A stretch of 45,580 bases of DNA from an uncultured Clostridia bacterium (lineage in GTDB: Bacteria; Bacillota_A; Clostridia; Oscillospirales; Acutalibacteraceae): NCBI GenBank assembly GCA_944380625.1, contig CALWIE010000136.1, positions 1 through 45,580 on the forward strand, given 5' to 3'. Shown piece after piece: positions 1 through 7,527 of this stretch (position 1 is the first letter of the stretch; every line of letters begins with the position of its first letter). The translations under genes and the position numbers were made by a program. The notes under the pieces were generated by a model that had not been told where the DNA came from, made no database searches, and was given only the letters and a program-made list of their open reading frames with translations.

Positions 1-1
1 G

Positions 2-1063
2 GACCTGATGGCCGCCGGTTCCGTGGTGAAGACCGCCTTCTGCGGCCCCTGCTTCGGCGCGGGGGACACCCCCAACCACAACGGCCTGTCCATCCGCCAC
101 ACCACCCGGAACTTCCCCAACCGGGAGGGCAGCAAGCCCGGCCAGGGGCAGATGGCCGCCGTGGCCCTGATGGACGCCCGTTCTATTGCCGCCAGCGCGG
201 CCCGGGGCGGTCTGCTCACCAGCGCCGAGGAGTTTGCCGGGGCCTTTACGGAGCCGCCTGCCTACCACTTTGACCCGGCCCCCTATAAGGCCCGGGTGTA
301 CCAGGGCTTTGGCAGGGCCCGGGAGGAGGCGCCCCTGTTCTACGGCCCCAACATCAAGGACTGGCCCCAGCGCCCGGCCCTGGAGGACAACATCCTCCTG
401 CGGGTCTGCTCCAAAATCTTGGACGAGGTCACCACCACCGACGAGCTGATCCCCTCCGGCGAGACCTCCTCCTACCGCTCCAACCCCCTGGGTTTGGCGG
501 AGTTTACCCTCTCCCGGCGGGATCCCGAATATGTGGGCCGGGCCAAAGAGGTAAACCGGCTGGAGGAGGCCCGGGAGCGGGGCGAGGACGTGCTGGCCCT
601 GGCCCCGGAGCTGGAAGATGTCTTTGCCGCCATCCGGTCCATCCCCGGCCAGGAGGACGTCGATCCCCAGCAGGTGGAGATCGGCTCGGTGCTGTACGCC
701 AACAAGCCTGGCGACGGCTCTGCCCGGGAGCAGGCTGCCAGCTGCCAGCGGGTGCTGGGAGGCCTTGCCAACATCACCCAGGACTACGCCACCAAGCGCT
801 ACCGCTCCAATGTGATGAACTGGGGCATGCTCCCCTTCCACTTGAAGGGGGAGCCCACCGCCTTCGAGGTGGGGGATTACATCTACGTCCCCGGGGTGCG
901 CGCCGCTCTGGAGGGGGATCTGTCCCACATTCCCGCCTACGTGCTCAAGGACGGGAAGGCAGAGGAGATCTCCCTGTACTGCAAGGATATGACCGAAAAC
1001 GAACGGGAGATCGTCAAAGCCGGCTGCCTGATCAACTTCAACCGCAACCGGGCGCAGCGGTAA
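2..1063 (+). CDS. Aconitase-family hydratase, C-terminal part (5' end outside window)
   Basis: The reading frame is open from base 2, so only the last ~353 residues are present; family members are usually about twice this length. Near the start of the fragment is [16 protein letters not shown], a Cys-containing segment typical of the aconitase [4Fe-4S] region. It is followed by [10 protein letters not shown], which corresponds to the aconitase RNFxGR active-site segment. A later [13 protein letters not shown] stretch belongs to the swivel domain, where DEITPAGE-like sequences normally sit. The family dehydrates or hydrates carboxylic acids in the cytoplasm. The variant motifs resemble the YbhJ-like 'hydratase' branch rather than TCA-cycle aconitase, so the substrate is open. 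It ends 29 bases before pcp on the same strand. Confidence 0.8.
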   Translation, partial: DLMAAGSVVKTAFCGPCFGAGDTPNHNGLSIRHTTRNFPNREGSKPGQGQMAAVALMDARSIAASAARGGLLTSAEEFAGAFTEPPAYHFDPAPYKARVYQGFGRAREEAPLFYGPNIKDWPQRPALEDNILLRVCSKILDEVTTTDELIPSGETSSYRSNPLGLAEFTLSRRDPEYVGRAKEVNRLEEARERGEDVLALAPELEDVFAAIRSIPGQEDVDPQQVEIGSVLYANKPGDGSAREQAASCQRVLGGLANITQDYATKRYRSNVMNWGMLPFHLKGEPTAFEVGDYIYVPGVRAALEGDLSHIPAYVLKDGKAEEISLYCKDMTENEREIVKAGCLINFNRNRAQR

Positions 1064-1092
1064 CCCCAAGCCCTTGAGAGGAGGAGAGCCCT

Positions 1093-1689
1093 TTGCAGGA
1101 GAAAAAGCTTTTGATCACCGGGTTTGAACCCTTCCACGGGGAGGTGATAAACCCCTCTTGGGAGGCGGTGTCCCTGCTCCCAGAGCAGGTGGGCCCCTGG
1201 CGCCTTACAAAGCTGCGGCTGCCTGTGGTGTTTGGAAAGGGGGCTGCCCTGGCAGAGGAGGCGGCCCGAAAGCTTTCCCCCCAGGGGATTTTGTCCGTGG
1301 GGCAGGCGGGAGGCCGGGACAGCGTGACCCCGGAGCTGGTGGCTGTCAACCTGCGAAACGCCTCTATCCCCGACAATGAGGGGAACATGCCCCAGGGGGA
1401 GGCAGTCGTCCCAGGGGGCTGGGACGGGTACTTTTCCACGGTGCCGGCCCGGGAATTGGCCCAAAAACTCTCCCGTCAGGGGCTTCCCTGCAAACTCTCC
1501 TACACCGCCGGAGCCTACGTGTGCAACGACGTCTTTTACACCCTGCTCCACCGGTTTCGGGAGGAGGGCGTGCCTGTGGGGTTTGTCCACGTACCCTTTT
1601 TGCCGGAGCAAGCGGGGGAGGGGCAGCCCAGCATGGCCATTGAGGAGATTGCCCGGGTCTTGGAGGCCCTGATCTTGGCGCTGGAATAG
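1093..1689 (+). CDS. pcp: Pyroglutamyl peptidase I (pyrrolidone-carboxylate peptidase)
   Basis: A 198-residue cytoplasmic cysteine peptidase that removes N-terminal pyroglutamate from peptides. The N-terminus LLITGFEPFHG is the family signature. The catalytic triad can be placed: Glu81 in GGRDSVTPE, Cys144 in YTAGAYVCND and His166 in GFVHVPF. Length is slightly below the usual ~215. The start is TTG at 1093, chosen because a strong purine-rich Shine-Dalgarno (GAGAGGAGGAG) lies just upstream and the family motif begins seven codons later; no in-frame ATG fits. The gene follows the hydratase after 29 bases and is probably co-transcribed. A strong hairpin follows its stop. Confidence 0.92.
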   Translation: MQEKKLLITGFEPFHGEVINPSWEAVSLLPEQVGPWRLTKLRLPVVFGKGAALAEEAARKLSPQGILSVGQAGGRDSVTPELVAVNLRNASIPDNEGNMPQGEAVVPGGWDGYFSTVPARELAQKLSRQGLPCKLSYTAGAYVCNDVFYTLLHRFREEGVPVGFVHVPFLPEQAGEGQPSMAIEEIARVLEALILALE

Positions 1690-1710
1690 CCCGAAAAAGG
1701 GCGGCAGCAT

Positions 1711-1762
1711 AAAAAACGCCCCCGGCGGGAAGCCTTCTGGCCTCCCGCCGGGGGCGGTGCTG
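1711..1762. terminator. Bidirectional rho-independent terminator between pcp and the lipoprotein gene
   Basis: Inverted repeat with left arm 1717-1732 and right arm 1741-1756, pairing over about 14 of 16 positions around an 8-base loop. Six A residues precede it (1711-1716) and TGTTTT follows, so it can act for both of the convergent genes. Confidence 0.8.
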
Positions 1763-1781
1763 TTTTGGACCTGTTTTAAAA

Positions 1782-2657
1782 TTACCCGGCCACGGTCACA
1801 GAGGTGATGTGGGGGTTGGCGCCCTCATACCAGTAGAGGAAGCCTTCGCAGTCGATAGTCTGGCCCACTTCCAGGGCCTCCACAGCCTTGTAGACCTCGG
1901 TGGAGCTGTCGCACAGGTAGGACTCGATGACGAAGCTGTACACTTCCTCGGAGTCGCCCACGGTCACGTTGAAGTACACGTCGTCCCCCTGGGTGCCGGA
2001 CCCGTCGTAGTTGTAGAGGAAGGCGGCCTCCTCGCCGTTGGCGTCGATGCTGGGAGCCACGGTCAGGCCCTTAAAGGAGACCTTCTCGTTCTGGTGGTCA
2101 GCCAGCTCTTCGGTGCCCAGCAGCTCGGTGGCGTCCAGAGGCTCAGCTACAAAGGTGTCCCCCTCGACGATCTGGTCCAGCTGGCCGTCCATGATCTCGA
2201 TTTCCCCGGACCACTCGGTCTTGAAGCCGGTCACCTGGATGCAGGTGCCCTCGGTCATGGCGTCGTAGTCCTCCTGGGTGCAAGCCATGTCGTAGGCAAA
2301 GTACCCGCCGTCCTCGTCCTGCAGGTACACGGTGGCGGTGCCCTGCTCGGCGTAATAGGACTGCTTGGCCTGCACATAGGCCTGGATGGTCACTTCCGTC
2401 TCCATCTCGGCAGCCATGTACTCCTCGTAGCTGAGCACAGTGGCCTCGGCAGAGGGCTCTTCGCCGGTCTCGGAGACCTCAGAATCCCCGGAGACTTCCG
2501 AGACCTCAGAAGTCTCCGAAGAGTTGGTCTCCTCAGAGGTGGTGCTGGCGCTCTCGGAGGAGCCGGTAGAGGAGGTAGAGCTGTTGTTGCCGCCGGCGCA
2601 GGCAGCCATGGAGCAGGCCAGGCACAGGGCAAGGAATGCGGCAATGAGTTTTTTCAT
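1782..2657 (-). CDS. Lipoprotein with Ser/Thr/Glu-rich linker and OB-fold-like repeats
   Basis: 291 residues. The N-terminus MKKLIAAFLALCLACSMAAC is a signal peptide with lipobox SMAAC (Cys20 as lipidation site), so the protein should sit on the outer face of the membrane. Residues ~24-75 are a low-complexity Ser/Thr/Glu/Val linker (SETSEVSEVSGDSEVSE), typical of a wall-spanning spacer. The rest has two units with the pattern of small beta-barrels (for example VTIQAYVQAKQSYY...TVYLQDEDGGYFAYDMAC and VSFKGLTVAP...), similar to OB-fold domains of secreted proteins. The start at 2657 fits the signal peptide and a GCAAAGGAGAAAAC Shine-Dalgarno; the frame stays open a further 31 codons upstream with no function. 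The specific function is unknown. It lies downstream of the sugar ABC operon but has its own promoter. Confidence 0.75.
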   Translation of the reverse strand: MKKLIAAFLALCLACSMAACAGGNNSSTSSTGSSESASTTSEETNSSETSEVSEVSGDSEVSETGEEPSAEATVLSYEEYMAAEMETEVTIQAYVQAKQSYYAEQGTATVYLQDEDGGYFAYDMACTQEDYDAMTEGTCIQVTGFKTEWSGEIEIMDGQLDQIVEGDTFVAEPLDATELLGTEELADHQNEKVSFKGLTVAPSIDANGEEAAFLYNYDGSGTQGDDVYFNVTVGDSEEVYSFVIESYLCDSSTEVYKAVEALEVGQTIDCEGFLYWYEGANPHITSVTVAG

Positions 2658-2758
2658 AGCGGTTTTCTCCTTTGCATAGGTCGTTTCGTGATAGGGTGCC
2701 CGTGGGTTTGGCGAAAGGCCCGCAAGCCCGGGGAAACGCCCTGTTTCCAAACGGCCCT

Positions 2759-2787
2759 ATTATACAGCGGTTTCCTAAAAAAGTCAA
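2759..2787 (-). promoter_or_regulatory. Sigma-A promoter of the lipoprotein gene
   Basis: On the minus strand TTGACT (2782-2787), a 17-base spacer, then a perfect TATAAT (2759-2764). It leaves a leader of about 95 bases before the lipoprotein ATG at 2657. Confidence 0.8.
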
Positions 2788-2812
2788 GAAATGGGCGAAA
2801 GGGAAGGGGCTG

Positions 2813-2840
2813 GAAAAGCGCTGGGGGAGTGCTTTTTTCC
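2813..2840 (-). terminator. Possible terminator after the binding-protein gene
   Basis: GGAAAAGC and GCTTTTTTCC flank an 11-base loop directly after the binding-protein stop, giving a short stem with T-rich flanks. Only 6-8 pairs form, so termination may be partial. Confidence 0.45.
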
Positions 2841-2841
2841 G

Positions 2842-4452
2842 TTAGGCGGGCGGGTGGTTTTTCCTTTTGCGCCCCAGGCGCCTCCCCGCAAGATAGAAGA
2901 GGATCAACACCCAGGCGGCGCCCAGGGCGGCCAGCAAGGCCACAGAGGTGCCGGGCAGGGGCCCCAGGTCCCGCTTGCCGCTTCCTGAGGCAGCTATGCT
3001 GTCCAGGTGGTAGAGGGCCTGGGTCTCCGTGTACAGCTTTTGGATGGAGGCTTCGTCCACGGTCTGCTTCCGGCGTACCGACTTTGTCACGTCTTCGATG
3101 AGCTGGCCCGCGGCGTCCCGGAGGGAGGCCGAGCCGTTGAACACTGGGGTGATAAAGGTGTCGTCCAGGTGGGAGAGAAGGAGTTCCGCCGCGTCGATCT
3201 TCACCTTGTAATGGGTGTCGTTGTCCTCCCCGGCCCGGGAGAGGTAGTCCTGGTACTGGGGGTTTTCCTGGGCGCGGGTGGTGACGGGCACATAGCCCTC
3301 CGTCTGGGAGTAGGCCATCTGGATGCCGTCTGTGAGCAGGTACTGGGTGAACAGCCAGGCGTACAGCACCTCCATGGGGTCCTCCTTGTTGAAGATGCAG
3401 ATGGAGGGGCCCTGGGAGATCATCTTGGGATTTTCTGGGTCAAATTGGGGCACGGGGTACACCGCCGTCTCAAATTCCACGATCTCCTCCTCGTCGATGT
3501 CCACCAGAGGGGCGTCGGTGCCCATCCAGGTGGCCCCGGCAGTGGAGTCCACGGCGAAGATGCACTGGCCGGCGTTTAAGAAGTTCGCCGGATAGCCGGA
3601 GATCTTAAAGGTGGAGAAGGCACCGGTAGCCGTGTGGCCAGCAATGCCCAGCAAAAGATCCCGGGTGGTATCGTTAAATAGCTGGATCTCCCCCGTGGCG
3701 GTGGAATACCCTGTCCCCAGCTGCTCTGTCATCTGGATCATCATGTTATCCGTGGACTTGTAGATAAAGGGGATCAGCACCTCCTGGCCGTTTATGCCGT
3801 ACACCCCGGTGGATTCATCCAGAGTAGCCGCCGCGGCTTCGCTGACCTCCCACACAAAATCCCAGGTGAGCACCTCGGGAAGGGTATAGCCCAAGGCTTC
3901 CACCATGTCCACGTTGACGTAGCAGGCCTCTGTGGAGCGCATGTAGGGGACGGCGTAATAGTGGCCGTCTAGGCGGCACTCCTCCAAAAACTGGGGGACG
4001 ATCTCCTCTTTGGTGGGGGCGTCGAAGTTCACGGCGCTTCCCACACCCAGGCCGTAGGTGGGGTCGGTGAGCAGGTCGTCCAAAGGCACCACCACGTTGT
4101 CGCCGGTCAAATAAGTGGCGATGTGGTCCGGGTAGGTGATGCACACGTTGGGGGTGGTGCCCGTGGCGATATTGGTGATCACGTCGTTGTAGATGTCCCC
4201 GTAGTCCGTGTACAGGCGCAGCGTCACGGTGACGTTGGGATAGCACTCCTGGAACTCCGCGATGGCCTGTTTATAGATGTTGGTCTGGGCCATGTTGGTG
4301 TCGTTTTTCGCCCAGAAGGTGATCTCGTAATCCTCGCCGGCGCCGCCGGCCTGGGCGGGCACCGTAAAGGCCAGCTGCTCCCGGCTGCCGTGGCAGCCGG
4401 AGAGGGGCAGGCAGAAAAGGAGGGCCAGCCCCAGGCAGATAAGCTTTTTCAT
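2842..4452 (-). CDS. ABC transporter sugar-binding lipoprotein (family 1) with C-terminal membrane anchor
   Basis: 536 residues. The signal peptide MKKLICLGLALLFCLPLSGC ends in lipobox LSGC (Cys20). The body has the family-1 extracellular solute-binding pattern: YEITFWAKNDTNMAQTNIYKQAIAEFQECYPNVTV at the start, then TGTTPNVCITYPDHIATYL, and later a YAWLFTQYL segment with GYVPVTTRAQ. Such proteins capture oligosaccharides and deliver them to two MalF/MalG-type permeases. Unusually, after a Gly/Ser region there is a hydrophobic stretch (TSVALLAALGAAWVLILFYLAG) followed by RRLGRKRK, a plausible C-terminal transmembrane anchor in addition to the lipid. The start at 4452 overlaps the upstream permease stop as ATGA; the open frame further upstream is only a shadow of the permease gene. 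Confidence 0.88.
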   Translation of the reverse strand: MKKLICLGLALLFCLPLSGCHGSREQLAFTVPAQAGGAGEDYEITFWAKNDTNMAQTNIYKQAIAEFQECYPNVTVTLRLYTDYGDIYNDVITNIATGTTPNVCITYPDHIATYLTGDNVVVPLDDLLTDPTYGLGVGSAVNFDAPTKEEIVPQFLEECRLDGHYYAVPYMRSTEACYVNVDMVEALGYTLPEVLTWDFVWEVSEAAAATLDESTGVYGINGQEVLIPFIYKSTDNMMIQMTEQLGTGYSTATGEIQLFNDTTRDLLLGIAGHTATGAFSTFKISGYPANFLNAGQCIFAVDSTAGATWMGTDAPLVDIDEEEIVEFETAVYPVPQFDPENPKMISQGPSICIFNKEDPMEVLYAWLFTQYLLTDGIQMAYSQTEGYVPVTTRAQENPQYQDYLSRAGEDNDTHYKVKIDAAELLLSHLDDTFITPVFNGSASLRDAAGQLIEDVTKSVRRKQTVDEASIQKLYTETQALYHLDSIAASGSGKRDLGPLPGTSVALLAALGAAWVLILFYLAGRRLGRKRKNHPPA

Positions 4453-5318
4453 CCCTTGGTCCCCCCTTGCGAAACACCCTCCATGATCTTTTTCCGGAAG
4501 GCCAAAAACAGCAGGATCAGCGGCACGGAGATCACCACCACCGCGGCCATCATGGCAGGCAGGTTCTCCCGGCCGAAGCCGTTCTCCCGGATCTCCTGGA
4601 TGCCGTTGGACACCAGGTAATAGGCGGGGTCGTCGGTGATGAGCCGGGGCCACACGTAGCTGTTCCAGCATTCGATGAGCTTTAGCACCGTAATGGTCAC
4701 CAAGGTGGGCCGGCAGATGGGGAGCATCACCTTCCACAGGTACTTCAGGTCCGAGGTCCCGTCCACTTTGGCGGCCTTGTAGAGCTCGTCGGGGACCTGC
4801 TCGAAGTTTTCCTTCAACAGGTAGATGTAGAACACCGAGGTGATCGAGGGCAGGATCAGCCCCAAAAAGCTGTTGCGCAGGCCCATGTCCGTGATGGTGA
4901 CAAAGTTGGTGATGACCACCAGCTCCGTGGGGATCATCATCATGGAGAGGAAGAGGCCGAACACCAGATTTTTCCCCCGAAAGCGCATCCGGGCAAAGGC
5001 GTAGGCGGCCAGGGTGCTGACCACCACCATGACGGCCGTGGTGACCAGGGAGAAGATGAGGGTGTTGAGAAGGTATCCTCCCAGGGGCACCGCCGTAAAG
5101 GCGCTTTCGTAATTTTCCAGGGTGGGGGAGAGGGTGATGAACACCGGGATGTGCTCGGAATTGTAGGCGCCGTAGCTCTTCAGGGAGGTCAGGACCATCC
5201 AGTAGAAGGGGAACAGCACCACCACCGCCCACAGGCTGAGGAACAGGTATTTCAGGGCCGTAACTACCCCGCCCGAGCGCCGGCGGGAGCCCTGCTTTTT
5301 CGCGTCTTTGCAGTCCAT
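4449..5318 (-). CDS. Carbohydrate ABC transporter permease, MalG type
   Basis: 289 residues with about six hydrophobic segments; the first (YLFLSLWAVVVLFPFYWMVLTSLK) has the MalG-type N-terminal pattern. The EAA loop that docks on the ATPase is visible as ELYKAAKVDGTSDLKYLWKVMLPICRPTL. It forms the membrane channel with the MalF-type permease encoded just upstream. Its ATG at 5318 is preceded by AGGAGGTGTCCTT, a Shine-Dalgarno that overlaps the stop of the upstream permease gene. Its own stop overlaps the ATG of the binding-protein gene by four bases. Translational coupling along the operon is therefore likely. Confidence 0.92.
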   Translation of the reverse strand: MDCKDAKKQGSRRRSGGVVTALKYLFLSLWAVVVLFPFYWMVLTSLKSYGAYNSEHIPVFITLSPTLENYESAFTAVPLGGYLLNTLIFSLVTTAVMVVVSTLAAYAFARMRFRGKNLVFGLFLSMMMIPTELVVITNFVTITDMGLRNSFLGLILPSITSVFYIYLLKENFEQVPDELYKAAKVDGTSDLKYLWKVMLPICRPTLVTITVLKLIECWNSYVWPRLITDDPAYYLVSNGIQEIRENGFGRENLPAMMAAVVVISVPLILLFLAFRKKIMEGVSQGGTKG

Positions 5319-5330
5319 AAGGACACCTCC

Positions 5331-6221
5331 TCAATCCCGGGCCCGCTTGCGGGTGACAAGCAGGTTGATGCAGGTGATGGTCAGCACAATGACAAACAGG
5401 ATCGCCGCCGCCGCTGAGGCGTAGGAGGGGTACCCGCCGCTGTCCCCGTAGAGCATGTCGTAGACATAGCCCACAATGGTGTTCATCCCCGCGGCGTTCA
5501 GGTCGGTGCCAAAGAGGGCCACCGCGTCGCTGTAGGCTTTAAACGCCCCGATAAAACCGGTGATCACCAAGTAGACGATCATGGGGGAGATCATGGGCAG
5601 GGTGATGCGGAAGAAGGTGCGCGCCTTGGAGGTGCCGTCCACCCGGGCGGCCTTGTAGTACTCGTCGTTGACCGAGGCCAGGGCGCTGGTGAGCACCAAG
5701 ATCTTAAAGGGCAGCACCACCCAGATTGTGTAAAAGCACAGCACGAACATCTTGGCCCAGTGGGGCCCGTCGATAAAATCGATGGGCCCAGCCCCAAACC
5801 AGGCGAGCATAAGGTTTACAAGCCCGTCGGTGTACTCGGTGCGCTGGAACAGCACCATGAACACCAGGCCCACAGCCAGGGTGTTGGTCACATAGGGCAT
5901 AAAGTAAATGGTCTGGTACAGCTGCCGCAGGGCCTTGATGGAGGAAAGGGCGGTGGAAATCAGCAGCGCCAGGACGGTGGAAGTGGGCACGGTGATGACC
6001 ACCAGCACAAAGGTGTTCTCCACCGCCTGCAAAAAGTAGGGGTCGTGAAGCACGTAGGCGTAGTTGTACAGCCCCACGCCCTCGTAGGTTTGGGAAGCGA
6101 AGTTGTAGCACTCCTCCACGGAGTAGACCAGCACGTCTATCAGGGGATAGACCAGGAATACGCCCAGCAGCACCAGGGAGGGCAGCAGATACAGCCACGC
6201 GCGCTTGGAATTGCGGTCCAT
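5331..6221 (-). CDS. Carbohydrate ABC transporter permease, MalF type
   Basis: 296 residues. The N-terminus MDRNSKRAWLYLLPSLVLLGVFLVYPLIDVLVYSVEE is the classic first helix of MalF-like sugar permeases (YLLPSL...YP). The EAA loop reads DEYYKAARVDGTSKARTFFRITLPMISPM. Start 6221 is chosen because a GAGGTGA Shine-Dalgarno sits ~6 bases upstream and the family N-terminus begins there. The frame remains open 64 codons further upstream but that part has no permease character. It follows the ATPase gene after 53 bases and precedes the second permease by 12 bases. Substrate is likely an oligosaccharide or glycoside; it cannot be deduced from the permease. Confidence 0.92.
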   Translation of the reverse strand: MDRNSKRAWLYLLPSLVLLGVFLVYPLIDVLVYSVEECYNFASQTYEGVGLYNYAYVLHDPYFLQAVENTFVLVVITVPTSTVLALLISTALSSIKALRQLYQTIYFMPYVTNTLAVGLVFMVLFQRTEYTDGLVNLMLAWFGAGPIDFIDGPHWAKMFVLCFYTIWVVLPFKILVLTSALASVNDEYYKAARVDGTSKARTFFRITLPMISPMIVYLVITGFIGAFKAYSDAVALFGTDLNAAGMNTIVGYVYDMLYGDSGGYPSYASAAAAILFVIVLTITCINLLVTRKRARD

Positions 6222-6274
6222 GAAAAAATCACCTCTGGAATAGAGGGCCTGCCTGGGGCGGGCCCCAGTGAAAG

Positions 6275-7381
6275 TCAAAAGAAAATGCGCTCTTCCGTGT
6301 CCCGGTCGAAGAGGAACACCTTTTCCGGGCGCAGGGAGAACCGTGCGGCGCCTCCGGCAGGGGCAGCCTCCTCCTCCGAGCGGAGGATGGCCCGCAGGGT
6401 TTCCGCCTGGCAAGCGGGGTGGGTGCAGACGATGCTGGTGTCCCGGCCCAGCACTTCCACCCGCTGAAGGCCGCAGGCCAGAGGGCCGTTCCCGTCCGGC
6501 AAAAAGCCTTCGGGCCGCACCCCCGCAAACACAGGGCGGTCGCCCACACCGGAAACGGCCAGCGCAGGGTCTTCCCCCAGGTAGAGGGTCCCGGCCTTTA
6601 CCTCCCCGGTGAACACGTTGATGGGCGGCGTGCCCAAAAACTTTGCCACAAACAGGTTTTGGGGGTTGTCGTAAACCTCTTGGGGCCGCCCCTCTTGCAT
6701 GAGGACCCCGTCCCGCATCACCACGATCCGGTCGGAGATGCTCATGGCCTCCTCCTGGTCATGGGTGACAAACAGGGTGGTGATCCCCGTCTTCTTTTGA
6801 ATCTTGCAGATCTCCTCCCGGGTCTGCAGCCGCAGCCGGGCGTCCAGGTTGGAGAGGGGCTCGTCCAAAAGGAGGACCCGGGGTATTTTCACCAGGGCCC
6901 GGGCGATGGCCACCCGCTGCTGCTGCCCGCCGGAAAGCTCCCGGGGCCTGCGGTCCAAAAGCTCCTCGATCTGCACCAGCTGGGCGGTCTCCAGGGCGCG
7001 GGCCTTCATCTCCTTGCGGGAGGGCCGGTCTTTCCCCTTCAGGTTCTCCAAGGGGAAGAGGATGTTTTGCAGCACGGTCAAATGGGGGTATAGGGCGTAG
7101 TTTTGAAACACCATGCCCACGCCCCGCAGCTCCGGGGGAAGGTCCGTCACGTCTTCGTCCCCAAAAAATATCTTTCCCTCTGTGGGGGACTCCAGCCCGC
7201 AGATCATGTTCAGCGTGGTGGATTTCCCGCACCCAGAGGGCCCCAGCAGCCCCACCAGCGTGCCGTCCGGGATCTCAAAGGAGAGGGCCTTTACGGCGGT
7301 GGTTTCGCCCTGGGCCCTCCTGCCCCGGGCAGGGAAGCGCTTGGTGAGGTTTTCCAGCGTTATCTTCATTTTTGCGTCCAT
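6275..7381 (-). CDS. Carbohydrate ABC transporter ATP-binding protein (MalK/MsmK/UgpC type)
   Basis: 368 residues, normal for this subfamily, with an N-terminal ATPase domain and a C-terminal TOBE-type regulatory domain. Visible motifs: Walker A GPSGCGKST (47-55), Q-loop VFQNYALYPH (91-100), signature LSGGQQQR (149-156), Walker B VLLLDEP (169-175) and the switch His in TLFVTHDQEEA. It powers the importer encoded downstream. Many Clostridia use one shared MsmK, so a dedicated ATPase in the operon is notable. Start is 7381 (MDAKMKI) or 7369 (MKI): GGGAG directly abuts the first ATG and lies 12 bases from the second, so neither spacing is ideal. First gene of the operon behind the promoter at 7407-7435. 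Confidence 0.92.
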   Translation of the reverse strand: MDAKMKITLENLTKRFPARGRRAQGETTAVKALSFEIPDGTLVGLLGPSGCGKSTTLNMICGLESPTEGKIFFGDEDVTDLPPELRGVGMVFQNYALYPHLTVLQNILFPLENLKGKDRPSRKEMKARALETAQLVQIEELLDRRPRELSGGQQQRVAIARALVKIPRVLLLDEPLSNLDARLRLQTREEICKIQKKTGITTLFVTHDQEEAMSISDRIVVMRDGVLMQEGRPQEVYDNPQNLFVAKFLGTPPINVFTGEVKAGTLYLGEDPALAVSGVGDRPVFAGVRPEGFLPDGNGPLACGLQRVEVLGRDTSIVCTHPACQAETLRAILRSEEEAAPAGGAARFSLRPEKVFLFDRDTEERIFF

Positions 7382-7406
7382 CTCCCTGCTTGCAGTTTCA
7401 TGTCCG

Positions 7407-7435
7407 ATTATAGCAGATTTTTTCCCTTGCTACAA
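7407..7435 (-). promoter_or_regulatory. Extended -10 promoter of the sugar ABC operon
   Basis: Minus strand: TTGTAG (7430-7435), 17-base spacer ending in TGC, then TATAAT (7407-7412). The extended -10 (TGCTATAAT) compensates the poor -35. The predicted leader before the ATPase start is only about 20 bases. No convincing operator palindrome was seen. Confidence 0.8.
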
Positions 7436-7479
7436 TGAAAAATTGTGTTTTCCCCGCCGGATTGCCCCCTAAAATGGAA

Positions 7480-7514
7480 GCGGGCAGGGGCCCTCCGATG
7501 AGTCCCCTGCCCGC
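7480..7514 (-). terminator. Terminator-like hairpin after the GH13_18 gene
   Basis: Perfect 11-bp stem, arms 7480-7490 and 7504-7514, 13 bases after the phosphorylase stop on the minus strand. The following TTCCATTTTA is only a weak U-tract, so some read-through into the ABC operon is possible. Confidence 0.6.
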
Positions 7515-7527
7515 AGGCGGTTATTTT

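Noticed and set aside
1809..3101. 430-codon plus-strand open frame opposite the lipoprotein gene
   Set aside because: Antisense shadow with biased composition and no start signals; the minus strand has a clear lipoprotein, promoter and Shine-Dalgarno.
4453..5334. Long upstream extension of the sugar-binding-protein reading frame
   Set aside because: It is an alternative frame of the MalG-type permease. The signal peptide and lipobox begin at 4452, with a Shine-Dalgarno just before.
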